The translations under genes and the position numbers were made by a program. A model generated the notes under the pieces. It saw only the letters and a program-made list of their open reading frames with translations. It made no database searches and was not told the DNA's origin. Positions 54,987 through 64,000 of a DNA stretch of 64,000 bases are shown piece after piece (within the stretch, counting starts at the first letter, position 1; each line of letters begins with the position of its first letter). The DNA is from Drouetiella hepatica Uher 2000/2452 (GTDB lineage Bacteria > Cyanobacteriota > Cyanobacteriia > Elainellales > Elainellaceae), in contig JAHHHD010000013.1 in the NCBI GenBank assembly GCA_019359505.1, positions 1 to 64,000 on the forward strand. The letters are read 5' to 3'.

Positions 54987-55625
54987 CTAACTTTCCCAGG
55001 CGCTCTGGAAAAAATCGAGTTCGCACTCCATGGCATAGCGGTAGGTCGATCGCGCCAGTGAAGTCGGGATATCATAGCGATCGCCTAGCTCACTCAGCTG
55101 AGCGACTAGAGGCATAAATTCGGCGCTGCTGTAAGTCTGAATCCAGCCAGAGTAGGCATGGTCTGGCTGCTTGGCTAGAATATTGTCATGAGCCAGCTTT
55201 TGCCCCAAAAAGGCATAGAGCTTCATGCAGGGTAGCATGGCGATCGCTGTCACTCCTACCTCTTGACTCCAGGCAGTGCTGGCTAAAAAATCTGTGTAGC
55301 GTCGGGTTGCAGCTCCCGGCTCAATTTGCCGCAAATCTACCTCCCACTCATTGGCATAGCCTTGATGCAGCTTTAACTCCTGCAAAACTCCATCTGCTAA
55401 ATCATGGAAAACATTAAAATCCTGCCAATCTGCAACTTTGGCGGCAGCAATGCTGTAAGCACGGGCAAATGCCTCTAGGAAAAAAGCGTCTTGCCCTACG
55501 TAATAGGCAAACTTTGATTTGGGTAGAGAGCCATCCCCAATGCCCTGAACGAAAGGATGCTGAAGACAGGCGATCGCCAAGTCCTGATTTTCTAACCATA
55601 AGTCTTCAAACAAGTTGCTGTTCAT
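54987..55625 (-). CDS. tenA: TenA family aminopyrimidine aminohydrolase-like protein
   Basis: 212 residues of the TenA/thiaminase II family. Cys-133 in IAMLPCMKLYAFLG is the family's catalytic Cys. Other typical segments are FAYYVGQDAFFLEAFARAYS and SWIQTYSS-like YSGWIQTYSSAEF. The C-terminal Glu lies in YAMECELDFFQSAW. The enzyme hydrolyses aminopyrimidine degradation products of thiamin for salvage, or cleaves thiamin. No TPP riboswitch is seen upstream and no other thiamin genes are adjacent. The upstream region holds a 15-bp tandem repeat and a type-4 hairpin element. Confidence 0.85.
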   Translation of the reverse strand: MNSNLFEDLWLENQDLAIACLQHPFVQGIGDGSLPKSKFAYYVGQDAFFLEAFARAYSIAAAKVADWQDFNVFHDLADGVLQELKLHQGYANEWEVDLRQIEPGAATRRYTDFLASTAWSQEVGVTAIAMLPCMKLYAFLGQKLAHDNILAKQPDHAYSGWIQTYSSAEFMPLVAQLSELGDRYDIPTSLARSTYRYAMECELDFFQSAWES

Positions 55626-55715
55626 GTTCCCTAGGTTTCTTCACGCTTCTGAGTCAATTCCGACTGAGCGCAGCCGCATTTCCAATTTCTACATGACCCG
55701 GAATATCAGCATCCA

Positions 55716-55760
55716 GATCTTTAGCAAGAGACTCTTTAGCGAGAGACTCTTTAGCAAGAG
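55716..55760. repeat. 15-bp tandem repeat, three copies
   Basis: ACTCTTTAGCAAGAG is present three times in tandem, with one or two changes in the first two copies. It lies in the tenA upstream region between that gene and the type-4 hairpin element. Confidence 0.9.
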
Positions 55761-55799
55761 ATATAGAGTAATGAGGCGATCGCCGCAGACAGAGCCAAT

Positions 55800-55880
55800 T
55801 AAATTTCCTGCAAATTAGATTGGGTGGGGGCGCAGCCCCCGCCCAATCTAATCTAAAAATCCTAATCTGCAAGAGGTTTA
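55800..55880. mobile_element. Hairpin element, type 4 (second copy)
   Basis: The ends TAAATTTCCTGCAAATTAG and CTAATCTGCAAGAGGTTTA are inverted repeats with a few mismatches and match those at 47649-47729. The core pairs AGATTGGGTGGGGGC with GCCCCCGCCCAATCT, one mismatch. As in the other copy, both arms are changed together. It lies 95 bp from the prk stop. Confidence 0.85.
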
Positions 55881-55901
55881 TTCAGTGTAGCGGCAGGAGG
55901 C

Positions 55902-55934
55902 AAAAAAATTCCCAGGCGATCGCTCATCTGGGAA
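55902..55934 (-). terminator. Rho-independent terminator of prk
   Basis: On the minus strand, TTCCCAG and CTGGGAA form a seven-base stem around ATGAGCGATCGC, followed by seven T. It lies about 42 bases past the prk stop. The loop is made largely of a HIP1 octamer. Confidence 0.85.
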
Positions 55935-55975
55935 CTTCTCTACACTCTAAAAATTACTAACTCAAAAATCGCTGG

Positions 55976-56989
55976 CTAGTTATTTACAGCCTTAGCCACC
56001 ATCTTTGCTCCGGTGCCCATGAGGCGCTCATAGGTTGCCCGCATCTTCAGCCCTACTAGCACTTGAAACAGTCCCGTACCGTTGGTGGAACCTGGGTACT
56101 CTCTGTGCTGAAGCAGTAGCTCCGTCATTTCGCCGTAGAACTGGGTTGAGGTGTTGCTAAGGTGGCTTTCAAGGTAGATCATCTCCTCTAGGCGATCGAA
56201 CTGACCATCAACCTCTAGAATCGAGACGCTATGACCAAAGTATTCATCGGGGCCGTAATGCATCCTGATGCCGGGATAGGAGCAGGTGAGCTTGCGACCG
56301 CAGGGAATCCAGTCGATCGTTGAGCCTTCATCAAACAGGTAGACTGGCTCCATGCCTTCTACGCCATCCTTCTGAATCATGCGAACCCGCAGCACTTCCC
56401 GCTTGGTGTCGTTGGGGATCAGCAGCGTCGGCAGCACCTGAATCACCATGTCGGCATACTGCTTCTGGGGATCAATATAGGCGCTGAAGTCGGGACGACG
56501 AGCGTTAATTGCCGCCAATACGTCTTCGTAGGTGTGACCGCGCTCTGCCATATCGCGCTGGATTTTCCAGGCAATTTTCACTTCGTCGTCAATGTCGAGG
56601 TAAACCCCAAAATCGATTAGCGATCGCACGCGCTCATCATACATAGGGTGCAACCCTTCAATCACCACGATCGGCGTAGGCACAATCCGCTCCGGAGGGT
56701 CAATCATGCCAGTTTCATGGTTGTAGATCGGCTTCATGATCTCCTGACCCTCTTTGAGCGCTTTCACCTGCTCGTACATAAGGTCAAAGTTATTCGCCTT
56801 GGGATTGAGAGCCGTCACGCCTGCCTCTTTGCGCCCTTTCCGATCCAGACTGTGGTAGTCATCCAGGCAGATCACAGTCATTAATTCCTCGCCAAACAAA
56901 TCTGCCAAGCGACGAAGAAAAGTCGACTTGCCGCATCCCGAATCTCCGGCAACACCGATCAATACCACACGATCTGGCTTAATGGTCAT
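55976..56989 (-). CDS. prk: Phosphoribulokinase
   Basis: 337 residues. The enzyme makes ribulose-1,5-bisphosphate for Rubisco in the Calvin cycle. The P-loop is GVAGDSGCGKST, with Cys-19 in it; the second regulatory Cys is Cys-41 in VICLDDYHS. The C-terminal Cys pair lies in WIPCGRKLTCSYPG. These are the residues through which thioredoxin and CP12 regulate the enzyme in cyanobacteria and plants. AGAGGAAG lies just upstream of the ATG. The gene is divergent from petH over a 634-bp gap, a pairing known in other cyanobacteria, and ends at a good terminator. Confidence 0.97.
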   Translation of the reverse strand: MTIKPDRVVLIGVAGDSGCGKSTFLRRLADLFGEELMTVICLDDYHSLDRKGRKEAGVTALNPKANNFDLMYEQVKALKEGQEIMKPIYNHETGMIDPPERIVPTPIVVIEGLHPMYDERVRSLIDFGVYLDIDDEVKIAWKIQRDMAERGHTYEDVLAAINARRPDFSAYIDPQKQYADMVIQVLPTLLIPNDTKREVLRVRMIQKDGVEGMEPVYLFDEGSTIDWIPCGRKLTCSYPGIRMHYGPDEYFGHSVSILEVDGQFDRLEEMIYLESHLSNTSTQFYGEMTELLLQHREYPGSTNGTGLFQVLVGLKMRATYERLMGTGAKMVAKAVNN

Positions 56990-57165
56990 GAGCTTCCTCT
57001 AAATACAAAATAAAGATAGGACAAAAGGAGTCTAAAAATTTTCAAGCAAACTTAAAATCTGCACCTTAAGCAATGGGGCATCTTAAACCCGAAACAGCTA
57101 GGTTGAACTAGATCACGAACTTTAGTCAAGCCACGATTTAGATGCGAATTAGCTGATCCCAATAA

Positions 57166-57179
57166 GTATTAAGTAATAC
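57166..57179. promoter_or_regulatory. Candidate NtcA-binding site (GTA-N8-TAC)
   Basis: GTATTAAGTAATAC matches the NtcA consensus exactly and is nearly palindromic. It lies 177 bp upstream of prk and about 445 bp upstream of petH, within the 56990-57623 gap. No canonical -10 element is found at the usual distance on either strand, so the site may act from a distance or be chance. petH is NtcA-controlled in other cyanobacteria. The rest of the gap has no recognisable gene. Confidence 0.35.
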
Positions 57180-57617
57180 CTGATGCTTTGAATTCTACCA
57201 AAACGGGATCATCACTACAAGGTTAATCCCTCTCTAGCCGTGATCCCCGCTCATTTGCCACCTACCACTATGCTAGAGGGTATTGGGTTCTCTAAAGCAC
57301 ACTTCTTGGGCAAAGTCTGAAACCAATATAAAAATGGCTCCAGAATTACAGTCTCGCGTATAAGCTGACCAGTATGGTAGAGCATGGGGCAGAGTCAAAC
57401 CATTTCGGTTCTCGTACATCTTTACCCCAATTGCGTCTGAGGAATGTGTGTCTAAGAAATGCCTCGCTAGTGCTACGCTACTATACATACCAGGTCTAAC
57501 TTTCGGACTCAAATCGATCGCTTTTCGACGGGTTTAGTCCAGTAGGTTTAGACCCAGATATTGTAGAAATGGTGCGTGGCTAGCGCGCAGACTTAATACG
57601 GGTTAGGAGAATATTGA

Positions 57618-58844
<1,227 letters not shown>

Positions 58845-58856
58845 ATAAAGCCGTTG

Positions 58857-58891
58857 AAAATCGGGGGAGTCAAGGCTCCCCCGATTTTTAT
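58857..58891 (+). terminator. Rho-independent terminator of petH
   Basis: TCGGGGGAG (58861-58869) pairs perfectly with CTCCCCCGA (58876-58884) around a six-base loop, preceded by four A and followed by TTTTTATT. It could act in both directions and so also serve the convergent TrkA-type gene. Two 15-bp copies of TTTATTGAGGCTGGC follow it. Confidence 0.95.
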
Positions 58892-58917
58892 TGAGGCTGG
58901 CTTTATTGAGGCTGGCT

Positions 58918-59613
58918 TTAATGAGACTGATGAGTCTGGGAGCACTCCTGAATGAAGTCAATCATTTCATGCAGCATTCCTGGCTTTGCCGCCATCAACA
59001 CGGTAGATTCTGCCTCAATCACCGTATTGCCGTTAGGAATAATCAAATCCTCATGGGGATGAGCCTGATAGCCAATGATCAGCGATCCCTGGGGGAAGCA
59101 CTCATCTTGGGCAATTGCGGCAAGGCTGCGACCCACGATCTGAGAGGTTGCTGGAATCGGCAGCTTCAGCACTTCAATCTGATCTTGTTCAAAGTGCATC
59201 ATGGACTCAACCTGCGGATATTCGATCGCATTGGTCAGGGTGGAAACCACCAGATCGGTCGTGCAAATAATCGAAGTTGCCCCGGCAATGCGATAGGGCT
59301 GCTCAAAGTCGCGGTGGCTCATCCGCACCAGAATTCGAGGTACGCCGTAGTGCTTTGCCAATGCCACCATTGCCAGGTTCAGGGCATCGTCATGGAGAAC
59401 TGCGACAACCGCATCGGCTTTGCGCACTCCCGCTTCGATCAGTACATTCGTGCTAACAGCGCTGCCTTCAAACGCCATCACGCCTAGCTGCTCACGGGCA
59501 TAGCGGCAAGCGATCGCATCGATGTCAATCAGGGCAATCACATGTCCTAGATTCACCAGATTCTGTGCCAGATTCAAGCCAATTAAACCTGCACCTCCAA
59601 TCAATACATACAT
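58918..59613 (-). CDS. TrkA-type NAD-binding protein (KTN plus TrkA-C)
   Basis: 231 residues. The N-terminal KTN/RCK domain (about 1-125) has the dinucleotide-binding motif VLIGGAGLIGLNLAQNL and the acidic residue in LIDIDAIACRYA. The TrkA-C domain follows at about 140-215 (IEVLKLPIPATSQIVGRSLA). Such proteins gate Trk/Ktr potassium transporters or channels by binding NAD(H) or ATP. No membrane subunit gene is adjacent, so it must act with one encoded elsewhere. It is convergent with petH. A hairpin element begins 39 bp upstream of the start. Confidence 0.85.
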   Translation of the reverse strand: MYVLIGGAGLIGLNLAQNLVNLGHVIALIDIDAIACRYAREQLGVMAFEGSAVSTNVLIEAGVRKADAVVAVLHDDALNLAMVALAKHYGVPRILVRMSHRDFEQPYRIAGATSIICTTDLVVSTLTNAIEYPQVESMMHFEQDQIEVLKLPIPATSQIVGRSLAAIAQDECFPQGSLIIGYQAHPHEDLIIPNGNTVIEAESTVLMAAKPGMLHEMIDFIQECSQTHQSH

Positions 59614-59651
59614 AATTTCCCCTTTGCTGCCTTTGGCTTTACTCTATCCGG

Positions 59652-59746
59652 TATGGCAACCGCCAAGGCGGTTAAGACGGGGACATTTAGGGTGGGGCGC
59701 GAAGCGCCCCACCCTAAATGTCCTAAGAAAAATGGCAACAGCCATA
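59652..59746. mobile_element. Hairpin MITE, IS630-related (copy G)
   Basis: It starts TATGGCAACCGCC and ends GGCAACAGCCATA. The core pairs GGACATTTAGGGTGGGG with CCCCACCCTAAATGTCC. The whole element is open in the frame of the MATE gene downstream, so the longest open frame falsely begins in it. It lies between the divergent TrkA-type and MATE starts. Confidence 0.88.
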
Positions 59747-59775
59747 AAAGAAATTTTGCTGAAGGTACTGCTTTG

Positions 59776-61104
59776 CTCTCTTCCCAACGGTCTAATTTTT
59801 ATCGTCATTTCTCCCATCTGGCGATCGTCAATATCCTCTCAAATCTGACGGTGCCTCTAGCGGGTTTGGTGGATACTGCCTTCCTAGGACATCTCACCGA
59901 GATCCGGCACTTTGCAGGCGTGGCGCTGGCAACTGTCCTATTTAACTACATTTACTGGACGTTCGGGTTTCTCCGCATGGCGACCACGGGCATGACGGCT
60001 CAGGCGGTAGGGCGAGGCGATCGCGATACTGTTCTGCTAATTGGGCTAAGGAACGGACTGCTGGCATTGGCGATCGGCATCCTAATTGTGCTGTTACAAC
60101 TGCCGTTACGCTCGCTGGGTTTCACCTTGCTGCGGGCGGCACCCGAAGTTGCAGACTCCGGCAAAGCCTATTTTGATGCGCTGATCTGGGCTGCACCCGC
60201 CACGCTAATCAACTATGTGCTGATCGGCTGGTTTTTGGGGCGAGGGCAGAGCGGCGGGGTGCTACTGCTGTCTGTCATTGGCAGTGGTGCGAATGTGATG
60301 CTGGATTATCTGCTGATTCTGCGGTTGGGCTGGGAGAGTGCCGGGGCAGGTTGGGCAACGGCTGCCAGTCAGTACCTGATGCTGCTGGTGGGGATGCTTC
60401 TTGTCTGGCGATCGGTAGGTTGGGGACAACTGCGATCGCTTGCCCTTCAGATCTGGGATATCTCAGCCCTGAAAGCAGATTTTTTACTCAACGGAGAAAT
60501 CTTGGTTCGCACTTTCACGCTGATTTCTACCTTTGCCCTGTTTACGAACCTCAGCTCTGATTTGGGAACAGTTATTTTGGCGACCAATGCCGTGCTATTG
60601 CAGGTCGTGACTTTGGCTGCGTATTTCATTGACGGTTTGGCGTTTGCCACCGAAAGCTTCGCGGGGGTGTTTCGGGGTCAAGGCGCTACCGACAGGTTGA
60701 TGCAATTGTTGCGAGTCTCTGGAATTGCCTGTTTGACCTCAGGATTACTATTTGCGATCGCCTTCCTTCTCTTCCCTACGCCGCTGTTTAGCCTGCTCAC
60801 CAACCACAGCGATATTCTCGATCGCTTCCCAGCATATGTGCCCTGGCTACTCCCTGTTTTGGGGTTTGGATCGATCGCCTACATGCTCGACGGCTATTTT
60901 CTGGGGCTGACCCAAGGGCGAATTTTGCGGCAGTCTGCTCTAATCGCAGCTTTGGTAGGGTTTATGCCGATGGCGATCGTCGCCTGGTATTTGCGCAGTA
61001 GCCATCTGCTGTGGCTGGCGCTGTCTAGTTTTATGGCGGCTAGAGCCTTAACGCTGGCGGTAAAAGTGCCCCAAACACTGAAAGCGCCACTCAAAACGCC
61101 CTAG
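59776..61104 (+). CDS. MATE family efflux protein, DinF-like
   Basis: About 442 residues with around 12 membrane helices. The N-terminal sequence FSHLAIVNILSNLTVPLAGL followed by VDTAFLGHL is the typical DinF-branch MATE opening. These antiporters export organic cations or other toxic compounds using Na+ or H+. I choose the TTG at 59776, which has GAAGG seven bases upstream and gives (M)LSSQRSNFYRHFSHLAIV. The ATG at 59653 would add 41 residues encoded by the hairpin element and its flank. Substrate and coupling ion are unknown. Helix count and length are normal for the family. Confidence 0.87.
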   Translation, partial: LSSQRSNFYRHFSHLAIVNILSNLTVPLAGLVDTAFLGHLTEIRHFAGVALATVLFNYIYWTFGFLRMATTGMTAQAVGRGDRDTVLLIGLRNGLLALAIGILIVLLQLPLRSLGFTLLRAAPEVADSGKAYFDALIWAAPATLINYVLIGWFLGRGQSGGVLLLSVIGSGANVMLDYLLILRLGWESAGAGWATAASQYLMLLVGMLLVWRSVGWGQLRSLALQIWDISALKADFLLNGEILVRTFTLISTFALFTNLSSDLGTVILATNAVLLQVVTLAAYFIDGLAFATESFAGVFRGQGATDRLMQLLRVSGIACLTSGLLFAIAFLLFPTPLFSLLTNHSDILDRFPAYVPWLLPVLGFGSIAYMLDGYFLGLTQGRILRQSALIAALVGFMPMAIVAWYLRSSHLLWLALSSFMAARALTLAVKVPQTLKAPLKTP

Positions 61105-61128
61105 GAGCAGCGCGGCGCGCTAAATGAG

Positions 61129-61224
61129 TATGGCTGTCGCCAGTTTGCTTAGGATATTTTTGGTGGAGGCGCGAAGCGCCTCCACCAAAAATATCCCTGT
61201 CCTAACCACCTTGGCGGTTGCTAT
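61129..61224. mobile_element. Hairpin MITE, IS630-related (copy H)
   Basis: It starts TATGGCTGTCGCC and ends GGCGGTTGCTAT, so it is inverted relative to copy G. The core pairs GGATATTTTTGGTGGAGGCG with CGCCTCCACCAAAAATATCC around GAA. Compared with copies C and E, the C-to-T and added G changes occur in both arms together. It follows the MATE stop by 24 bases. Confidence 0.88.
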
Positions 61225-61359
61225 GGAAGCCTTGCTCCACGAGGCTTCTAACAAACAACCCACACTTAACCCAGCGTAAAATGCTGCAAGTCAAAGCAGT
61301 AGGCTCAAATTTTTGGTTAGGATGCAAAAATGAGGCACTGCTAGAAACTGGAGACTATT

Positions 61360-61992
61360 TTGTACGGAGCCAATCCGAAAGATAAGCATCCGATGAAGGG
61401 ATTTCCACAAATCTGTTTCATTCAAAACACGGTATCGAATCCCAATATCATCATTGGAGATTACACCTATTACGACGATCCAGAAGACTCGGAAGATTTT
61501 GAGCGTAATGTTTTGTACCACTTTCCCTTTGTCGGCGATCGGCTCATCATTGGGAAGTTTTGCGCTTTAGCCAGAGGCGTGAAGTTCATTATGAATGGAG
61601 CAAATCATAAGTTAGGAGGATTCTCGACCTATCCCTTTCAGATTTTTGGTAACGGCTGGGAGAGAGTCACTCCCCAGCCTGAAGAACTGCCCTACAAAGG
61701 CGATACGGTAATTGGGAACGATGTGTGGATTGGTTATGAAACCGTGATCATGCCAGGAGTACAGGTGGGAGATGGAGCTATTATTGCGGCAAAATCAGTC
61801 GTGGTGAGCGATATTCCACCCTACACGATTTTTGGGGGTAATCCAGCCAAGTGTATTCGTCAGCGCTTTGATGATCGGGTGATCCAATCTTTGCTTGAGA
61901 TAGCTTGGTGGAATTGGGAGATCAGCAAAATTACGCGTCATCTAGAGAAGATCGTATCGGCAGATATTGAAGCTTTGACCAATTGCAGGTGA
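61360..61992 (+). CDS. Vat/CatB-related xenobiotic O-acetyltransferase
   Basis: 210 residues of the left-handed beta-helix xenobiotic acetyltransferase family. The opening YGANPKDKHPMKGF and following IGDYTYYDDPEDSEDFERNV, then GKFCALARGVKFIMNGANHK, closely follow streptogramin (Vat) acetyltransferases, including the catalytic His of GANHK. Hexapeptide repeats run through IGNDVWIGYETVIMPGVQVG. The C-terminal WWNWEISKI is also typical. Start is the TTG at 61360, with CTGGAG five bases upstream, matching the family N-terminus. Environmental members may acetylate polysaccharides or other acceptors, so antibiotic resistance is not implied. It is located between a hairpin element and hflX. Confidence 0.85.
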   Translation: MYGANPKDKHPMKGFPQICFIQNTVSNPNIIIGDYTYYDDPEDSEDFERNVLYHFPFVGDRLIIGKFCALARGVKFIMNGANHKLGGFSTYPFQIFGNGWERVTPQPEELPYKGDTVIGNDVWIGYETVIMPGVQVGDGAIIAAKSVVVSDIPPYTIFGGNPAKCIRQRFDDRVIQSLLEIAWWNWEISKITRHLEKIVSADIEALTNCR

Positions 61993-62007
61993 GAACGCAG
62001 CAGAGCG

Positions 62008-63702
62008 TTAGCGAGGGGCGATCGCATAATCAATCAAGCCAACCAACCGTTGGCGCAATGTTTCCAGCCCCAGCCGTTCTCCAGCAGAGATAAAGATCGC
62101 TTGAGGAAATTCCTCTTGAGCAAACGCCAGCGTATCGCTATCAACCTGGTCTATTTTGTTAAAAGCCAGCAGCGCCGGACCCGGAGTAATGGGCATTTCT
62201 GAAAGGATTTTCATCACCGATCGGATCTGGCTTTGCCATGCTGGATGGGACAAGTCCACCACATGCAGCAGGGCATCTGCTTCGGTTACCTCCTCTAGCG
62301 TGGCGCGAAAGGCATCCACCAGCGAAGGCGGTAAATCGTGAATGAATCCTACCGTATCAGTCAGAATAATGGTGAGTTTCTCCTGAGTCTTCGGATGATT
62401 CACATTAAGCCGCCGCGTTGTCGGATCAAGGGTGGCAAAGAGCTGATCGGCAATATAGACCTCGGCATTGGTTAAGGCATTCAGCAGCGTCGATTTCCCG
62501 GCGTTGGTATAGCCCACAATAGCGATCGAGGGCACCTCCTCATGCTGCCGCTGCTGGCGCATCCGCGATCGGTGTGCCTGAAGCTGATTAACCTCCTGCT
62601 GAAGGCGGGTAATACGGCGCTGAATGGCACGACGCTCAGTTTCTAGCTTCGTTTCACCTGGGCCCCTTGTCCCAATACCGCCCCCCTGACGTGACATCGA
62701 TCGCCCTCGACCCGACAAACGCGGCAGAGCATATTCTAACTGCGCTAGCTCTACCTGAAGTTTTCCGGCTCCCGACTGCGCCCGCTGCGCAAAGATGTCC
62801 AAGATCACCTCAGTGCGATCGACTACCCGAATGCCGATTTGTAGCTCCAAATTGCGGACTTGAGACGGAGAGAGATCGCGATCGAACACAACCAAATTTG
62901 CGCCCACCGTCTGAGCGGATAGGGCGATTTCCTGCACCTTGCCTTCGCCCACCACGGTTTGCGGATGAGGTTGAGAGCGCTTTTGCCGCAGAACTTGCAG
63001 AACCTCGCCCCCAGCAGTTTCCACCAGTCGCGTTACCTCGGTCAGCCCATCCTGAAAGCGTTGGCTGCTGACGCGATCGGTCATTAGCCCGACTAGGAGG
63101 ACGCGATCGCGGTCAACATCCACCTGCTGCGCTACAAATTCTCGACGAAACTCCTCTTCCAAGCCCTCTGTTAAGGCTAGAAAATCTTGCTGCGTCAGCA
63201 CATCCAAGCTCAGAGAGGGAGAAACCGTCCAATGCGCCTCTGGATGAGGCACAAGATGCGCCAAATACGCCTCTTTAACATATCCAGTTGCACCCCCACC
63301 TCGCCGCTCAAACCCTCCGCCAGAGAGAGTTAGCATCACTAACGCATCTAGTCGCTGGAGTGCCATTGCTGTCAAGGTAGATTCGCTTGGAGCCTCCATC
63401 TTGAGCTGCGTGGCAACACACCGAATGCCACTCAACCGCTCGGCTCCATAGCGAGGCAACTCTGAAGGCGGAATTTGCGTCTGTCGCACCGTCCCGACCC
63501 CGACTCGAATCACCTGCCCCCGACGATTGATGTAGGTGCAGAGAGGTTGAGCAATTTCAGTGCTGACGGCGGCAAGACGCTGCGCGAACTCAGGCGTTGT
63601 CAGGCAATCGCCAGGTAAACGCTGATGATAGAGCCGCTGCAACTGCTTGAGTTGGTTGGGCTTTAGCCCCTGAAGCTGTCCGTAAATAGTTTCGATTGAC
63701 AC
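62008..63702 (-). CDS. hflX: GTPase HflX
   Basis: About 564 residues from the GTG at 63702, whose product begins (V)SIETIYGQLQGLKPNQLKQL as in cyanobacterial homologues. An N-terminal extension of about 180 residues precedes the HflX core. The HflX core has a coiled coil near 370-400 and the GTPase domain at about 415-560: G1 GYTNAGKST, G3 DTVGFI, G4 NKID. HflX rescues stalled ribosomes by splitting subunits. The extended N-terminus is usual in cyanobacteria. A longer frame to 63831 adds 43 residues not family-like. The 63832-64000 end shows no feature. Confidence 0.93.
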   Translation of the reverse strand: MSIETIYGQLQGLKPNQLKQLQRLYHQRLPGDCLTTPEFAQRLAAVSTEIAQPLCTYINRRGQVIRVGVGTVRQTQIPPSELPRYGAERLSGIRCVATQLKMEAPSESTLTAMALQRLDALVMLTLSGGGFERRGGGATGYVKEAYLAHLVPHPEAHWTVSPSLSLDVLTQQDFLALTEGLEEEFRREFVAQQVDVDRDRVLLVGLMTDRVSSQRFQDGLTEVTRLVETAGGEVLQVLRQKRSQPHPQTVVGEGKVQEIALSAQTVGANLVVFDRDLSPSQVRNLELQIGIRVVDRTEVILDIFAQRAQSGAGKLQVELAQLEYALPRLSGRGRSMSRQGGGIGTRGPGETKLETERRAIQRRITRLQQEVNQLQAHRSRMRQQRQHEEVPSIAIVGYTNAGKSTLLNALTNAEVYIADQLFATLDPTTRRLNVNHPKTQEKLTIILTDTVGFIHDLPPSLVDAFRATLEEVTEADALLHVVDLSHPAWQSQIRSVMKILSEMPITPGPALLAFNKIDQVDSDTLAFAQEEFPQAIFISAGERLGLETLRQRLVGLIDYAIAPR

Positions 63703-64000
63703 GCCTGACCAGAATAATTGGTCTTTAAAAACTGATCTCGCAAACTCTATTCTATCGAGGGTTTTTCTAATCTGGGTAGAGTCTCCCCAAGTTCGTAATA
63801 CACTCTGCAAGAATAAACTTTCACCTACCAATGTCCAATAGAATGCGTTTAGTCAATCGATTACATGGCGCTATTTTCTACGCTTATTGAACGCACAAAT
63901 AGACAAAATCCTGATTGTAAGCGCTCATTTTTCCTCGTACATTCACCGACTTTACCCAAAAATCAATATTTTTTGTATCGTAGTGTTACTATTTTGAGGT

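Noticed and set aside
55626..55800. Possible TPP riboswitch upstream of tenA
   Set aside because: None of the conserved TPP motifs (CUGAGA, ACCUGA) are present in order.
57273..57512. 79-codon open frame on the minus strand in the petH upstream gap
   Set aside because: It has no recognisable features, start signal or conservation that I can see, and lies in a probable regulatory region.
63832..64000. Region upstream of hflX checked for a gene or RNA
   Set aside because: Short AT-rich sequence with no open frame or structure that I can support.

Overview
This window comes from a cyanobacterial chromosome. It carries psbA (photosystem II D1), prk (phosphoribulokinase), petH with an N-terminal CpcD-like phycobilisome-linker domain, ndhM, a carotenoid desaturase of the CrtD type and a Ycf22/MlaD-type lipid-transfer protein. 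The HIP1 octamer GCGATCGC is scattered throughout. Gene content suggests a Leptolyngbya- or Oculatella-like lineage, but this is inferred from general gene repertoire and no phylogeny was run.

Layout. 1-227: broken-off end of an IS630-family insertion sequence and a related hairpin element. 0.2-5.1 kb: murJ, a DUF3095 protein, and a convergent response-regulator/PP2C phosphatase plus STAS pair. 5.5-13.9 kb: crtD, a three-gene group ending in a creatininase-family protein, a dienelactone hydrolase, an EAL pseudogene, a SpoIID protein and an alkaline-phosphatase-fold protein. 14.1-20.6 kb: ABC ATPase and MCE protein of a lipid-transfer system, an SLH protein with an SxxK motif, a GDSL esterase and a Dam-type methylase. 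20.9-26.0 kb: a solute-sensing and uptake group (substrate-binding protein, DAACS symporter, Cache-HAMP protein), then dprA. 26.3-41.9 kb: psbA, an alpha/beta hydrolase, a 1227-residue CHAT-ATPase-TPR protein with very recent 120-bp repeats, MscS channel, acyltransferase, kinase-like protein, ABC exporter, YdcF protein and sugar transferase. 42.6-50.6 kb: def, then FHA-PrsW, CHAT-FHA and zinc-ribbon PP2C genes, then ndhM. 51-64 kb: DUF4230 protein, a PPC/ELWxxDGT protein, tenA, the divergent prk/petH pair, a TrkA-type protein, a DinF-like MATE exporter, a Vat-like acetyltransferase and hflX.

The most striking structure is not a gene. Nine elements of about 90-100 bp (plus a diverged tenth) are near-perfect hairpins flanked by TA. 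Their ends share the pattern ATAGC-N14-TTAGGAC with the end of the IS630 element at the window start. Inner stems differ between copies, yet each copy remains self-complementary. The elements abut or enter genes and create false protein N-termini (substrate-binding protein, Dam, MATE). A second hairpin family with different inverted ends supplies the last residues of the PP2C protein. Many 14-15 bp tandem duplications are also present.

The best candidates for a little-described protein system are the FHA/CHAT/PrsW/PP2C neighbourhood (a possible phosphorylation-gated protease module) and the CHAT-STAND-TPR protein. Both interpretations are inferred from domain content only.
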